Positions 47,201 to 54,975 of a DNA stretch of 64,000 nt are shown one piece after another. The translations under genes were made by a program, and so were the position numbers. The notes below the pieces were generated by a model. It was given only the letters and a program-made list of their open reading frames with translations, searched no databases and was not told the DNA's origin. Source of the stretch: Agapanthus africanus (taxonomy: Eukaryota; Streptophyta; Magnoliopsida; Asparagales; Amaryllidaceae); assembly GCA_030015575.1 (NCBI GenBank), contig JASDDO010000006.1:323254361-323318360 (forward strand), written 5' to 3'. Each line of letters starts with the position of its first letter. Within the stretch, counting starts at the first letter, position 1.

Positions 47201-50200
47201 AAGGTGGCCGCGTTAAAGAACGTGCTCCTACGGCATAAAGACTGCTTCGCGTGGAACTACTCCGAGATGCCAGGATTGGATCCGGAGATTGCAGTGCATA
47301 GATTAGCAATATCCCCGGATATCAAGCCAGTCAAGCAGGCGCCAAGGAGGATGCGACTTGAGCTGGAGATGAGCATCAACGCCGAAGTCAAGAAGTTGAT
47401 CGATTCCGGATTTATCCAAGAAGTCCAATACCCCGATTGGATCGCCAATATCGTCCCGGTAATGAAGAAGAATGGAACGGTGCGCATATGCGTGGATTTC
47501 AGGGATCTCAATAAAGCATGCCCAAAGGACGATTTCCCGGTGCCGGTAACCGAGCTAATGATAGATAACACGTCTACTCACGAGATCTTCTCCTTTATGG
47601 ATGGTTCTTCAGGATACAATCAGATAAAAATGCATCCCGAAGACCAGAAGCACACCGCTTTCCGGACCCCTTTGGGTGTATTCTGCTACAGGGTTATGCC
47701 CTTTGGCCTAAAGAACGCTGGCGCCACCTACCAAAGGGCCATGACAAAAATCTTCGACGATCTCATACACGACATCGTCGAATGCTATATCGATGACCTC
47801 GTAGTGAAGAGCATGTCATACGAAGAGCATTTAAAGCATCTCGAAACCGTATTTCAACGCCTTCGGCAATACAATTTGAAAATGAATCCCCTCAAATGCG
47901 CGTTTGGAGTCTCCTCGGGTAAATTCCTGGGATTCATCGTTCGACACCGAGGTATTGAAATAGATCCGTCAAAGATTAAAGCGATTATGGAAATGCCCCC
48001 GCCAAGAACCCTCAAACAGTTGCGGTCTCTCCAAGGGAAGCTCGCATACATCCGGCGATTTATCGCAAATCTTTCAGGCAAATGCTGCCCCTACAGTCAC
48101 CTGATGAAGAAGGGAACCCCATTCGTTTGGGATCAAAAATGCCAAGGCGCACTAGACGAGATCAAGCAGTACCTGCAGAACCCGCCGGTATTAGCTGCGC
48201 CGGTCAAGGGAAAACCCCTCATTCTTTATACAACCGCCCTCGAAGGTTCCTTGGGCGCATTATGGGCACAAGAGAATGACCAGGGGAAAGAAAGAGCACT
48301 TTACTACTTAAGTCGAGTGCTACTGGGGGCAGAAAGCAATTACTCGCCCATTGAAAAGCATTGCTTGGCATTAATCTTTGCAGTAACGAAGCTCAGGCAC
48401 TATGCGTTGGCGCATGAAGTCCGTCTCATTCCAAAGGTGGATCCCCTTAAATACCTGATGTCAAAGGCTATATTGACGGGACGACTCGCTAAATGGGCCC
48501 TACTCTTGATGGAGTTTTCGATAACATATCAACCCCTCAAGGCAGTAAAGGACCAGGCCATTGCCGACTTCCTCGCTGAGCACCCGATACCGGCCGACTC
48601 TCCTCTAAACTGTGATTTGCCGGACGAGCATGCATTTGATGCAATTGGCGGTGGAAGCACACGATGGGAACTCTATTTCGATGGAGCGTCCTCCACAAAG
48701 AAACAGAAACAGGGTAACCCGATCATCAAATCGGGGATAGGCCTTATCTTTGTAACTCCACAAGGAGGGATAATGCGCTTCGCCTTCTCCTTAACAGAGT
48801 CAAGGACAAACAATGAAGCCGAATACGAAGCTCTGATAGCAGGCCTTGAAATCGCCATCAACATGGGAATTGAAGACCTCCACATATACGGGGATTCTCA
48901 GCTGGTCGTTAGCCAAATAAATGGTGACTACCAAACATGCAAACCAGAATTGGTGAAATACGGCGTAAAGGTGCGACAACTGTTGGCCCAGATCCCCTCC
49001 TATATTCTAGAGAACATACCGCGCGCGGAAAACAGCAAAGCAGACGCGTTGGCCAAACTCGCTAAAGAACTGGCTGACGAGAACCTCGATGACGTCAGAA
49101 TCGTGGTACAAAGCCGTCGAGTGCTCGCCCCGGCAGAAATACCTCCGGAATTATATAAAGAAAAGGGAGCGATTCAGCAAGCGACCCTACAAATAAAAGA
49201 CCGTGAGAAGGCTGAGGACTGGAGGGAAGTCTTCATAGACTACTTTAAGTCCCACCGAATGCCCGAAGAGGCGTCCTCAAGGCATCAGCTTATGAAACGA
49301 GCTCTATCCTTCGCTTTCGTCAACGATACCCTGTACAAGAGATCGTTTGATTTTCTATGGCTGAGATGCTTGGGACCTGACGAAGCGGAACGAGTCGTTC
49401 GAGAAGTTCACGACGGACTTTGCGGTTCTCACCAAGCAGGCCCAAAGATGAAGTTAAAAATTAAACGGATGGGTTACTACTGGCCCACGATGATCCAGGA
49501 CTGCCTCGAGTATGCAAAGCAATGCCACTCATGCCAGATCCATGGAGACTTCATCCACCAACATCCGAATCCACTACACCCAACGGTGGCCAGCTGGCCA
49601 TTCGAAATGTGGGGGACTGACATAGTCGGCCCCATAGAGCCGGCATCAGCCCGGGGACATCGTTTTATCCTGGCGACAACTGATTACTTCTCCAAATGGG
49701 CAGAAGCGGTACCACTGAGGGAAGTGAGGACGGAGAACATTCTCCATTTCTTCAAAACACACGTCATCTATCGGTTCGGAACCCCGCGACGGATTATCTC
49801 CGATAATGGGCCGGCCTACCGAAGCCATAAGATTAGCCGCTTCGCACAGCAGCACAATATAGACTGGAGATATTCTTCAGTTTACAACCCACGAGCTAAC
49901 GGTCTGGCCGAGGCTTTCAATAAGACCTTGACGAAGATCATGAAAAAGACCGTCTCCAGGAATAAGAGAGACTGGCACGAAAGGCTGCAAGAAGCCCTCT
50001 GGGCTTATCGAACTACATTCAAGACGGCCACGAACACAACGCCGTACACGTTGGTATTTGGGACGGAAGCAGTTCTCCCCCTCGAGATAGAGTTACCCTC
50101 TCTACGAGTAGCAGTCCACCACGAGCTGACGAACGAAGAAAATGCTCACCTTCGGCTTGAGGAGCTTGACGCCCTCGATGAAACCCGGCTCATAGCGCAA

Positions 50201-50470
50201 CAATATCTAGAAGCCTACAAAGCAAAGATGACGCGCTCGTACGAAAGATTGACCAGGCCGAGGACATTCCGCCAAGGCGAACTCGTGCTAGTGGTCAAAA
50301 GACCGATGATCCCCAATCGCGCCAAGCGGGGAAAATTTGAGCCAAACTATGAAGGCCCGTACATCATAGACAAAGTCTACCAGGGTGGAGCCTACCTACT
50401 CATGGACATGCACGGTGAAAGGCCTTTCAGGCCAGTAAACGGCCGCTTCTTGAAGAAATACCATGCTTAA
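41249..50470 (+). CDS. gag-pol: gag-pol polyprotein (gag, protease, RT, RNase H, archaeal-type RNase H, integrase)
   Basis: Single frame of 3,073 codons. ATG 41249 (MAFIPAKS) is the first ATG after an in-frame TGA at 41207. N-terminus: four SVFDRL-type motifs (residues 74, 95, 139, 157). Gag about 532-690. Three CX2HX4HX4C knuckles start at C779, C1089 and C1848. FGSDSDEE-type acidic motifs occur three times before RT. Protease has D1335-NGSS. RT (about 2025-2260) has YIDD at 2180-2183. A gypsy RNase H (about 2323-2460) is followed by a second RNase H with D2478, E2523, D2549, D2599. Integrase has a C-terminal HHCC zinc site ending CHSC, then D2791, D2852, E2888 (D35E), and a GPY module; no chromodomain. 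No stop or frameshift. Very long for the family because of the N-terminal and gag-protease expansions. Cytoplasmic particle formation, reverse transcription and nuclear integration are the inferred roles. Confidence 0.96.
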   Translation: MAFIPAKSSNCSDGNCSRRSASPGDIAYGPQAASLFTMPMEQVTRATTGLFFGTMIPPTNFTVPVLAKETLKKSVFDRLTPTAAPLNESPNVNASVFSRLGQKSCELITGPTISKKTASKKVNTPIPEIAKATSPAKKSVFTRLTAPAFVPASQRTSVFDRLTPTTTPHPHRGHEETILTADPAPSARHSRRRHWRRVRKAGGNSPSGLTPPAPVAEVNAAVPTGNSFEMLNKVRRNSPTAVLKKSPPLLKKVVETKPEQPRSPQRLSSKIYKVWRQARDSIIDPNFSRQHKKLKIQPEAGHQAKPQKAVDQLTHKRRRPERTPQHATTAKNTRPRRPKSGGMMVHTVYMASGKEESRTSTGHRPLTRSVTKSQEQQQKLQEMMNAMAALTGPKESPEASSDARREEETDAEFLRRTLEKRDKEAAEQAANIQRMGLLFQDVIGMMIQQDLPAEDPPIILEDDRGETSNPPPALSTAKEETISKADLADYIAQQIRVHRATEAAGQTVKTGRPYPSWYDQIKYPQGYTIPKFHVYKGTGNPHQHVAQFRALCGNTGGDDKLLLRQFVGSLSETAFEWYSELPNDSIKTFAEMELLFTQRFASASERTPITALINARVKPGETWVQYAIRWRNLWSRCEQRIEEAPAVGMFVGTLDPHATISQFMMFFKPTTFQALIDKLAQMDQMGHRPPTPKSEPRNDKGKGRATFVANAQQQPNAPKSTDQLEERRRYYNEKMKRPYSFPQDKTKRLFELAIRNRLINLPNPRRPPHPTEVNNSNYCPYHQTVSHPIEDCFVFKGWIEDQYLQGKFVLSEKWKVNPPQPHTPKKADTPGATCSFIEEAPWEVVLSTKTKRMLRDLHACPAIEWKDPLEPQIIEGMLKPRPIIKTNDKSRNTHVQPSKSSKKKKKKSKKSVKLGNEHTNLQKQIDALEEYNQKARTPVTLQEFLNHIFQEEDEGESSSDESEGYVASCNVISHSFTDDGKTPGTKKMEAEPVPECPWPTDEMIDAFLDKIRLKCKADQEREMTTPERAKYGRLNGRVELPPPERKVSEVDKKIFKTRKRFAKAVSMGMKLPPSEGNTHDGVETHPDYCTYHRKISHPTEECDAFKIWWQGYVAHRQHFKRMKRETRRERRSTVDGQNRTTGNCCMVNARGSQVLTFGSDSDEEMALGPLFTESVLGKKEESEACENIQLRNRTLPEKNLGPVGRKDKGKEKVIEDITLDDRVIKELTNKDPPKKGKVDYNILAHLRKLPSQLSILDALLLSKEARDSLIKALQEPEQFQAVLATERMKDELEEVHTADVTFGDEDLLLGTCDHNRPLYVSGYCHDIKIGKILVDNGSSVNLLNVRVLKEICMSVQHLARDKITISGFDSQSSRTLGSVILTLRFGLLVTDIKFHVIDAKTCYNALLGRPWLHEYNIIPSTQHQCMKYFKDGFEYTVTGELNPFSVNEVRKYEDAKYFLPDFEDTERCRDPKDKTAATIPVFGSDTEEEEEIVYTGPSQRNNLGAPTPVPVFGSDSEDEVNVVFSNRLSIQAPLCDDHSLQITMVPQEHYKDLDALQTHSVQDLQTFYVPPKRRGEKVILFYQSSESKMEKEIWHGVDVTLDRLQPIRLPRYYTNGLKKLLKRQGVPLKQTVRQARFYNRIWDVPGTQRKLPNGKIETLGLGYARTGKQERAHGSYAIYTFDEEEGATSGETNPSSKLNPAIEEPNPLFKRRIGKPTTKADQKIREDHNHEVAIYEKARTQRLFQQTAQAAKDKDVHHRQPVIRKARRRDGNKLRSEKRSRQQRRRIRGLRELRGSDSSLMEKMSRAYSFPRDKTERLLKLALKHQMITLPESRHPEQASRVSHPGYCSYHRAIGHPTEDCFTFKNWVEDQYRRGRFALSDGWKVTPPQRHEPKATRAEPDPPQSWERVRTCYMITILKEEPENEDDLPRCFENSDDELISEFPPAPKELEDGIHTTADNLKKIELGSADDPRPTFVSELLSEEKVAALKNVLLRHKDCFAWNYSEMPGLDPEIAVHRLAISPDIKPVKQAPRRMRLELEMSINAEVKKLIDSGFIQEVQYPDWIANIVPVMKKNGTVRICVDFRDLNKACPKDDFPVPVTELMIDNTSTHEIFSFMDGSSGYNQIKMHPEDQKHTAFRTPLGVFCYRVMPFGLKNAGATYQRAMTKIFDDLIHDIVECYIDDLVVKSMSYEEHLKHLETVFQRLRQYNLKMNPLKCAFGVSSGKFLGFIVRHRGIEIDPSKIKAIMEMPPPRTLKQLRSLQGKLAYIRRFIANLSGKCCPYSHLMKKGTPFVWDQKCQGALDEIKQYLQNPPVLAAPVKGKPLILYTTALEGSLGALWAQENDQGKERALYYLSRVLLGAESNYSPIEKHCLALIFAVTKLRHYALAHEVRLIPKVDPLKYLMSKAILTGRLAKWALLLMEFSITYQPLKAVKDQAIADFLAEHPIPADSPLNCDLPDEHAFDAIGGGSTRWELYFDGASSTKKQKQGNPIIKSGIGLIFVTPQGGIMRFAFSLTESRTNNEAEYEALIAGLEIAINMGIEDLHIYGDSQLVVSQINGDYQTCKPELVKYGVKVRQLLAQIPSYILENIPRAENSKADALAKLAKELADENLDDVRIVVQSRRVLAPAEIPPELYKEKGAIQQATLQIKDREKAEDWREVFIDYFKSHRMPEEASSRHQLMKRALSFAFVNDTLYKRSFDFLWLRCLGPDEAERVVREVHDGLCGSHQAGPKMKLKIKRMGYYWPTMIQDCLEYAKQCHSCQIHGDFIHQHPNPLHPTVASWPFEMWGTDIVGPIEPASARGHRFILATTDYFSKWAEAVPLREVRTENILHFFKTHVIYRFGTPRRIISDNGPAYRSHKISRFAQQHNIDWRYSSVYNPRANGLAEAFNKTLTKIMKKTVSRNKRDWHERLQEALWAYRTTFKTATNTTPYTLVFGTEAVLPLEIELPSLRVAVHHELTNEENAHLRLEELDALDETRLIAQQYLEAYKAKMTRSYERLTRPRTFRQGELVLVVKRPMIPNRAKRGKFEPNYEGPYIIDKVYQGGAYLLMDMHGERPFRPVNGRFLKKYHA

Positions 50471-50565
50471 TAAGCTGCAGCCTAGGTCAATGATGGATGA
50501 CGACGACTATGTCCGCTCGCTATCTTCCTAAGCTCAGACTTTACAAGCAGCAGCCGGCCTTCCTA
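50471..50565 (+). other. Start of 3' untranslated region after pol
   Basis: Short unique sequence between the pol stop and the 27-bp repeats; nothing recognised. Confidence 0.5.
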
Positions 50566-50840
50566 TATCGACGGACCGAAACGTCCTTAAACTATCGTCG
50601 GACCGAAACGTCCTTAAACTATCGTCGGACCGAAACGTCCTTAAACTATCGTCGGACCGAAACGTCCTTAAACTATCGTCGGACCGAAACGTCCTTAAAC
50701 TAACAGCGGACCGAAACGTCCCTAAACTAATGCCGGACCGAAACGTCCTTAAACTAACAACGGACCGAAACGTCCTTAAACTAACAGCGGACCGAAACGT
50801 CCTTAAACTATCGACGGACCGAAACGTCCCTAAACTACCA
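50566..50840 (+). repeat. 27-bp tandem repeats (about 10 copies)
   Basis: Unit TCGGACCGAAACGTCCTTAAAC plus 5 bases. Each has GGAC...GTCC arms around CGAAAC. Because 27 is a multiple of three, the array opens a false frame with a repeated 9-residue unit. It is related to repeats in the LTR at 40140-40290. Confidence 0.9.
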
Positions 50841-50868
50841 CCGCAACGTCCTTAGGTTGACGAGATGG

Positions 50869-50883
50869 ATAAAAAAAAAAATG

Positions 50884-50920
<37 letters not shown>
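50869..50920 (+). repeat. A-rich tract
   Basis: Ten A, TGAT, then about 34 A in a row. It could be a captured poly(A) tail, or simple slippage. Confidence 0.7.
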
Positions 50921-51009
50921 GGTATGTCCATAAGCAAAATGGGCACGGATGAAAACCCGAAAAGGGCTCCGTGAGTAAAAACAACAGGACTACCGGCGAG
51001 TGTTTGTGA

Positions 51010-51540
51010 AAACCCGAAAGGGCGCAACCTCGTTAAAGGACACTTACAGAGTCCTCTCGACCCTGTAAGGAGAAACCACCTGCGTGAGATCCTTACGACT
51101 CACAAAGGAGCAGCACACTTAGGGATCCTCACGATTCCTGAGGAGAAAATACACTTACGAGATCCTCACGACTCGTAAGGAGAATTCTCTTGTGGGACCC
51201 TCACGGCTCATGAGATTTGAAAGTCTTAAGTTACAGAAACCTGAACCTGTTCTTAAGCAAATCCCCCACAACCTCCGATATTGCCCTACAAGAGGCTCAA
51301 TACTGACCCTTGTATACAATCCACGGGCGCGAATAAACATTTCCCCAGCAAAGTCCAACCCTTGTAGGTCCTCTCGACCCATAAGGAGAAAACCCTCTTG
51401 TAGGATCCTTACGACTTACAGAGGAACATACACTTAGGAATCCTCACGACCCCTAAGGAGAAAAGACACCTGCAAGATCCTCACGACTTGTAGGGAGAAA
51501 TACCTTTGTGAGACCTCTACGGCTCATGAAGTCAAAAGCC
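51010..51540 (+). repeat. Hairpin array 1: conserved loop, covarying arms
   Basis: About ten units of about 35-45 bp have the form arm - GATCCTCACGAC-like loop - complementary arm - AGGAGAA. Examples: CTTACAG/CTGTAAG (51043-51069), CTTACGAG/CTCGTAAG (51154-51179), CTTAGG/CCTAAG (51433-51457), and CTGCAAG/CTTGTAG with a G-U pair (near 51470). The loop is nearly constant while the arms change on both sides together. Confidence 0.85.
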
Positions 51541-52167
51541 TTGGTTAACAGGACCCTTAACCCTGTTTGCTGAGCCACCTTTGTTCATTATCGACAAAGG
51601 CAAATGATGATTCGCTCCTGGCAACATTCCAGTTGTAGCGGTACTGATGCCGAGATCAGTGCTTAAAATCCAGGCTTGTAACGAAAAGCTAGCAAGCCAC
51701 ACATGCCTACAAAATAGCCGAAATGATGGGGCAACTTGCAATAAAAAGCAGCAAGTAGAAATGAAGGCATGAAAAATAGCCGAAATGATGGGGCAACTCG
51801 CAATAAAGAGCAGCGAGCAGAAAATAAATAAATAGCCGAAATGATCGGGCACCGCGAAAAATAGCCGAAATGATTGGGCAATCGCGACTTTCGCGATATA
51901 AAAGCTGAAATGATAGAGCATCGCGGAAAAAGAAATAAAATAAAAATAAAATTTATGCCCTACAGGTGATATTCCATCGCACCCTGTACACAATCCAAGG
52001 GCGTAAACAAAGAAGGGATCATACTTCTCCCCCAGGGTTCATCAGAAGAAGAATCCAAGTCTCGACAGGTCACAAGCGACAACCCCCAGTTCCATGACTC
52101 GGTGATGTACACGTCACCAGGAGTCAAACCTCCATCCCGTGAAATGCGGATACAATCAACAAAATGC
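51541..52167 (+). repeat. Spacer with 'AATAGCCGAAATGAT' repeats
   Basis: AATAGCCGAAATGATGGGGC-like words recur at about 51713, 51776, 51833, 51858 and 51900, near GCGA-rich words. No gene is recognised. The right part leads into the 171-bp repeats. Confidence 0.65.
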
Positions 52168-52970
52168 CTGGTTACGTGAAAAGCGGATAACGTCACTCTT
52201 TGACCCCGTGGAAAACGTCCAGAGCGGATCCTGGTCCTCGCAGAGCATGGCAGTGAACCCATGCGAAGCATCCAGAGCGGAGCCTAGTCCTCGCCTAACG
52301 CGGCAATGAACCCGTGTGAAGCATCTAGTGCAAACTTCCTGGTTACGTGAAAAGCGGATAACGTCACTCTTTGACCCCGTGGAAAACGTCCAGAACGGAT
52401 CCTGGTCCTCGCAGAGCATGGCAGTGAACCCATGCGAAGCATCCAGAGCGGAGCCTAGTCCTCGCCTAACGCGGCAGTGAACCCGTGTGAAGCATCTAGT
52501 GCAAACTTCCTGGTTACGTGGAACGCGGATAACGTCACTCTTTGACCCCGTGGAAAACGTCCAGAGCGGATCCTGGTCCTCGCAGAGCATGGCAGTGAAC
52601 CCGTGCGAAGCATCCAGAGCGGAGCCTAGTCCTCGCCTAACGCGGCAGTGAACCCGTGTGAAGCATCTAGTGCAAACTTCCTGGTTACGTGGAACGCGGA
52701 TAACGTCACTCTTTGACCCCGTGGAAAACGTCCAGAGCGGATCCTGGTCCTCGCAGAGCATGGCAGTGAACCCGTGCGAAGCATCCAGAGCGGAGCCTAG
52801 TCCTCGCCTAACGCGGCAGTGAACCCGTGTGAAGCATCTAGTGCAAACTTCCTGGTCACGTGGAACGCGGATAACGTCATTCTTTGACCCCGTGGAAAAC
52901 GTCCAGAGCGGAGCCTGGTCCTCGCCAAGCACGGCAGTGAACCCGTGTGAAGCATCCAGAGCAAACACCG
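52168..52970 (+). repeat. 171-bp tandem repeats (about 4.7 copies)
   Basis: Units start CTGGTTACGTG at 52168, 52339, 52510 and 52681, and CTGGTCACGTG at 52852. Each has two related sub-units ending in GCAGTGAACCC and TGTGAAGCAT or TGCGAAGCAT. As 171 is divisible by three, a 270-codon minus-strand frame stays open across it; I regard that frame as incidental. A single diverged unit is present in each LTR (39920-40085). Confidence 0.9.
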
Positions 52971-53163
52971 GACTGTGGAGTCCTTAAAATCCACGGACTA
53001 TGACGTCCTTAACCTCGACCGTGATGTCTTAAAACTAACGATCAACCACCACGATTCCCTACGGATTTTGCCTTGGTTTAAGGGTACATCTCTTCACTCC
53101 TTTGATACCCGGCGTTGTAATTCTTCAACGTCTTCAAAGAGGTGACGGGTCCCTGTAACCAAA

Positions 53164-53450
53164 CATCGGACTGTGGAGTCCCTAAATCCACGGACTATGA
53201 GGTCCTTAACCTTGACCGTGATGTCTTAAAACTAACATCGGACTGTGGAGTCCCTAAATCCACGGACTATGAGGTCCTTAACCTTGACCGTGATGTCTTA
53301 AAACTAACATCGGACTGTGGAGTCCCTAAATCCACGGACTATGAGGTCCTTAACCTTGACCGTGATGTCTTAAAACTAACATCGGACTGTGGAGTCCTTA
53401 AACCCACGGACTATGAGGTCCTTAACCTTGACCGTGACGTCTTTAAACTA
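53164..53450 (+). repeat. 72-bp tandem repeats (4 copies)
   Basis: Units start CATCGGACTGTGGAGTCC at 53164, 53236, 53308 and 53380. Each contains three small pairings, GGACT/AGTCC, GGACT/GGTCC and GACCGTGATGTC, again with a conserved TTAAAACTAA-type spacer. Confidence 0.9.
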
Positions 53451-53499
53451 CGATACCTGGAGAGATCCCTAACCCCGTGAAATACGGAAAAAGGTGATC

Positions 53500-53690
53500 A
53501 CACCCGACACTTGCAGGCCCTCACGACCTGTAAGGAAGAAAAACTCTCTTGAGATCCTTACGACTCTCAGGGGAAAACCCGCTTAAAGATCTTCACGATC
53601 TTTAAGAGGAACTCACATCTATGGGATCCTTTCGACCTATAGGGAGAAAGACTCCTTATGAGACCCTCGCGGCTCATAAGATGCAAAAGC
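53500..53690 (+). repeat. Hairpin array 2: conserved loop, covarying arms
   Basis: The same grammar as at 51010-51540. Examples: CTTGCAGG/CCTGTAAG (near 53512), CTTAAAGATC/GATCTTTAAG (53582-53606, 10 perfect pairs), CTATGGG/CCTATAG (near 53617) and CTTATGAG/CTCATAAG (53655-53680). Confidence 0.85.
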
Positions 53691-53814
53691 CGTAGGAAAC
53701 AGATCCTAACCCTGAATCCTAGGCCACGGCCGTCCTGCAAGAAGACTAAGATAGATTATCCGCAGAATGCATTCAATGAAAAAGGGACACATCATCAAGA
53801 GGAAAATTGTATCT

Positions 53815-53820
53815 TTTATT
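53815..53820 (-). terminator. Poly(A) signal AATAAA after antisense frame 3
   Basis: Minus-strand AATAAA about 92 bases beyond the stop of the frame ending at 53912. A matching signal lies at 54335-54340 behind the next frame. Confidence 0.45.
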
Positions 53821-53911
53821 CATAAACCAAAATGGATACAAAGTACATTTCAAAACAAAAAAAATACTCTCATCCACGAGTATGTACAAGAAGGAGAAAA
53901 GATACAAGTCT

Positions 53912-54190
53912 TTAAGCCGGCGGGTGGTGCAATAATTTCACCAGCTCGTCATTCTGTTGTTGAGCTATGGCTTCGTGACGCAAGATCTCCATAAGACGCG
54001 ACTCCGCCTGAGCTTGCTGGGCCTGATATGAAGCGAGCCGGGCTTCAAGCTCCTTTTCAGTGGCCTTGTGAGCCTCAACTCTCTCGCGAGTAAACGTGGC
54101 GGCTTTATCAAGAGCCACCACCTCTTTGATGGACTCTTGAAGCACCCGCCACAACTCATATTGGCCCTGGCTGTGAGATTGGCTCATCAT
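53912..54190 (-). CDS. Antisense frame 3: small coiled-coil protein, function unknown
   Basis: 92 codons from ATG 54190, ending LVKLLHHPPA. From about residue 20 it is rich in A, E, Q and R with heptad-like spacing (KATEKELEARLASYQAQQAQ), so a coiled coil is likely. The frame remains open upstream of the ATG to a GTTTCAG that could be a 3' splice site, so this may be the last exon of a longer antisense product. I recognise no family. The coiled-coil tail of the antisense pseudogene at 1577-6515 is a general parallel, not a clear homologue. Confidence 0.5.
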   Translation of the reverse strand: MMSQSHSQGQYELWRVLQESIKEVVALDKAATFTRERVEAHKATEKELEARLASYQAQQAQAESRLMEILRHEAIAQQQNDELVKLLHHPPA

Positions 54191-54334
54191 ATGAATGAGC
54201 TTTCCGTTGCCAGCACTAATCGGTCTGAAACAAGTTCATATCACCTGAGAGATAAAATTCAAGGCGTTGATTCGCACACAATATGACAACAGTATTGGTA
54301 ATTGAAGAAAGTTTTCACAAAAAGGAACACAAAG

Positions 54335-54340
54335 TTTATT
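54335..54340 (-). terminator. Poly(A) signal AATAAA after antisense frame 2
   Basis: Minus-strand AATAAA about 108 bases after the stop at 54448. The context (GAATAAA followed by an A/C-rich stretch) is like that at 53815. Confidence 0.4.
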
Positions 54341-54447
54341 CATGCAAGCGGAAACATACACACGAGTACCAAGCCTACATAGAAGTTCAAAATAAAGCAT
54401 GCAAAAAGGGGAGACCAAGTTATAAAAAAAGGGGGGAATGTCCTACT

Positions 54448-54975
54448 CTAACGGAAAAGATCGCCAAACACAGGATCAACGGCACAAGGGTTAGTGAAGC
54501 AAAGGACAAAATTCTCCATCTCTCTCTCCGCTTCCTCCAGCACATCGAAGCGACGGTTCTCACGAGGAGTCGCTCCCCATCGATTGGCGCCGTGTTCGTC
54601 CGCGAAAGCGGACATAATAGCTCGCCGGGCCTTGATCTGGCCCAGCAGATGGATTGAGCAATCCTTCAAAGCCTGAGTGATCAGGCACGCTTCATGAAAA
54701 CCCTCGAGCTTCTCTTCCGCCGCGTCAAGCATCGCCAGGGTCATCTCTGCTGGGTGAGGGGGGATGTCGGCAAGCACGGCCGTGAGGATCATCCGGAGCC
54801 AGAGAGAACCCATCGGGAGAGGAGACCCCCTGCGGATCGAGAGTTCATGTATGGCTGAGTCGCATTCGTTGTCGGTAAGGAGGGGATCCACCAACCGAGC
54901 GGCAAAGCGAGGGATCATCTCCTCGACAGGCACTTCCCATGGCTGTCGACGAGCGTGTGGGCGGTTACAGGCCAT
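54448..54975 (-). CDS. Antisense frame 2: unknown protein, paralogue of frame 1
   Basis: 175 codons from ATG 54975 to a stop at 54448. It is predicted soluble and mostly helical, with no recognised domain. Over its central part it aligns with frame 1: LRMILTAVLADIP with LRLIVLAIREALP, LDAAEEKL with LDIAEDKV, LLGQIKARRAIMSAF with LLHQIFQQSAILGAY, and a shared NPC motif 10-15 residues before the C-terminus. The open frame extends a few codons upstream (EEYLNA) to TTTGAG, a possible splice acceptor. It lies antisense to the element in the 3' region, the usual place of extra frames in Tat elements. Confidence 0.6.
   Translation of the reverse strand: MACNRPHARRQPWEVPVEEMIPRFAARLVDPLLTDNECDSAIHELSIRRGSPLPMGSLWLRMILTAVLADIPPHPAEMTLAMLDAAEEKLEGFHEACLITQALKDCSIHLLGQIKARRAIMSAFADEHGANRWGATPRENRRFDVLEEAEREMENFVLCFTNPCAVDPVFGDLFR

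Noticed and set aside
41249..50470. Ogre-type intron between protease and RT
   Set aside because: The frame is continuous through protease, RT and integrase, so no intron is needed. Alternative splicing cannot be excluded.
50497..50703. 68-codon plus-strand frame with repeated RRTETSLN units
   Set aside because: It follows from the 27-bp repeat period rather than from a gene.
52156..52968. 270-codon minus-strand open frame
   Set aside because: It lies wholly on 171-bp tandem repeats, whose length is a multiple of three, so the frame stays open by arithmetic. No start context, domain or splice support.
53142..53480. 112-codon plus-strand open frame
   Set aside because: It is the 72-bp tandem repeat read in frame (24-residue unit); no independent evidence of coding.
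51010..53690. CRISPR array
   Set aside because: The periodic units have paired variable arms and a constant loop, not constant repeats with unique spacers, and this is plant nuclear DNA.
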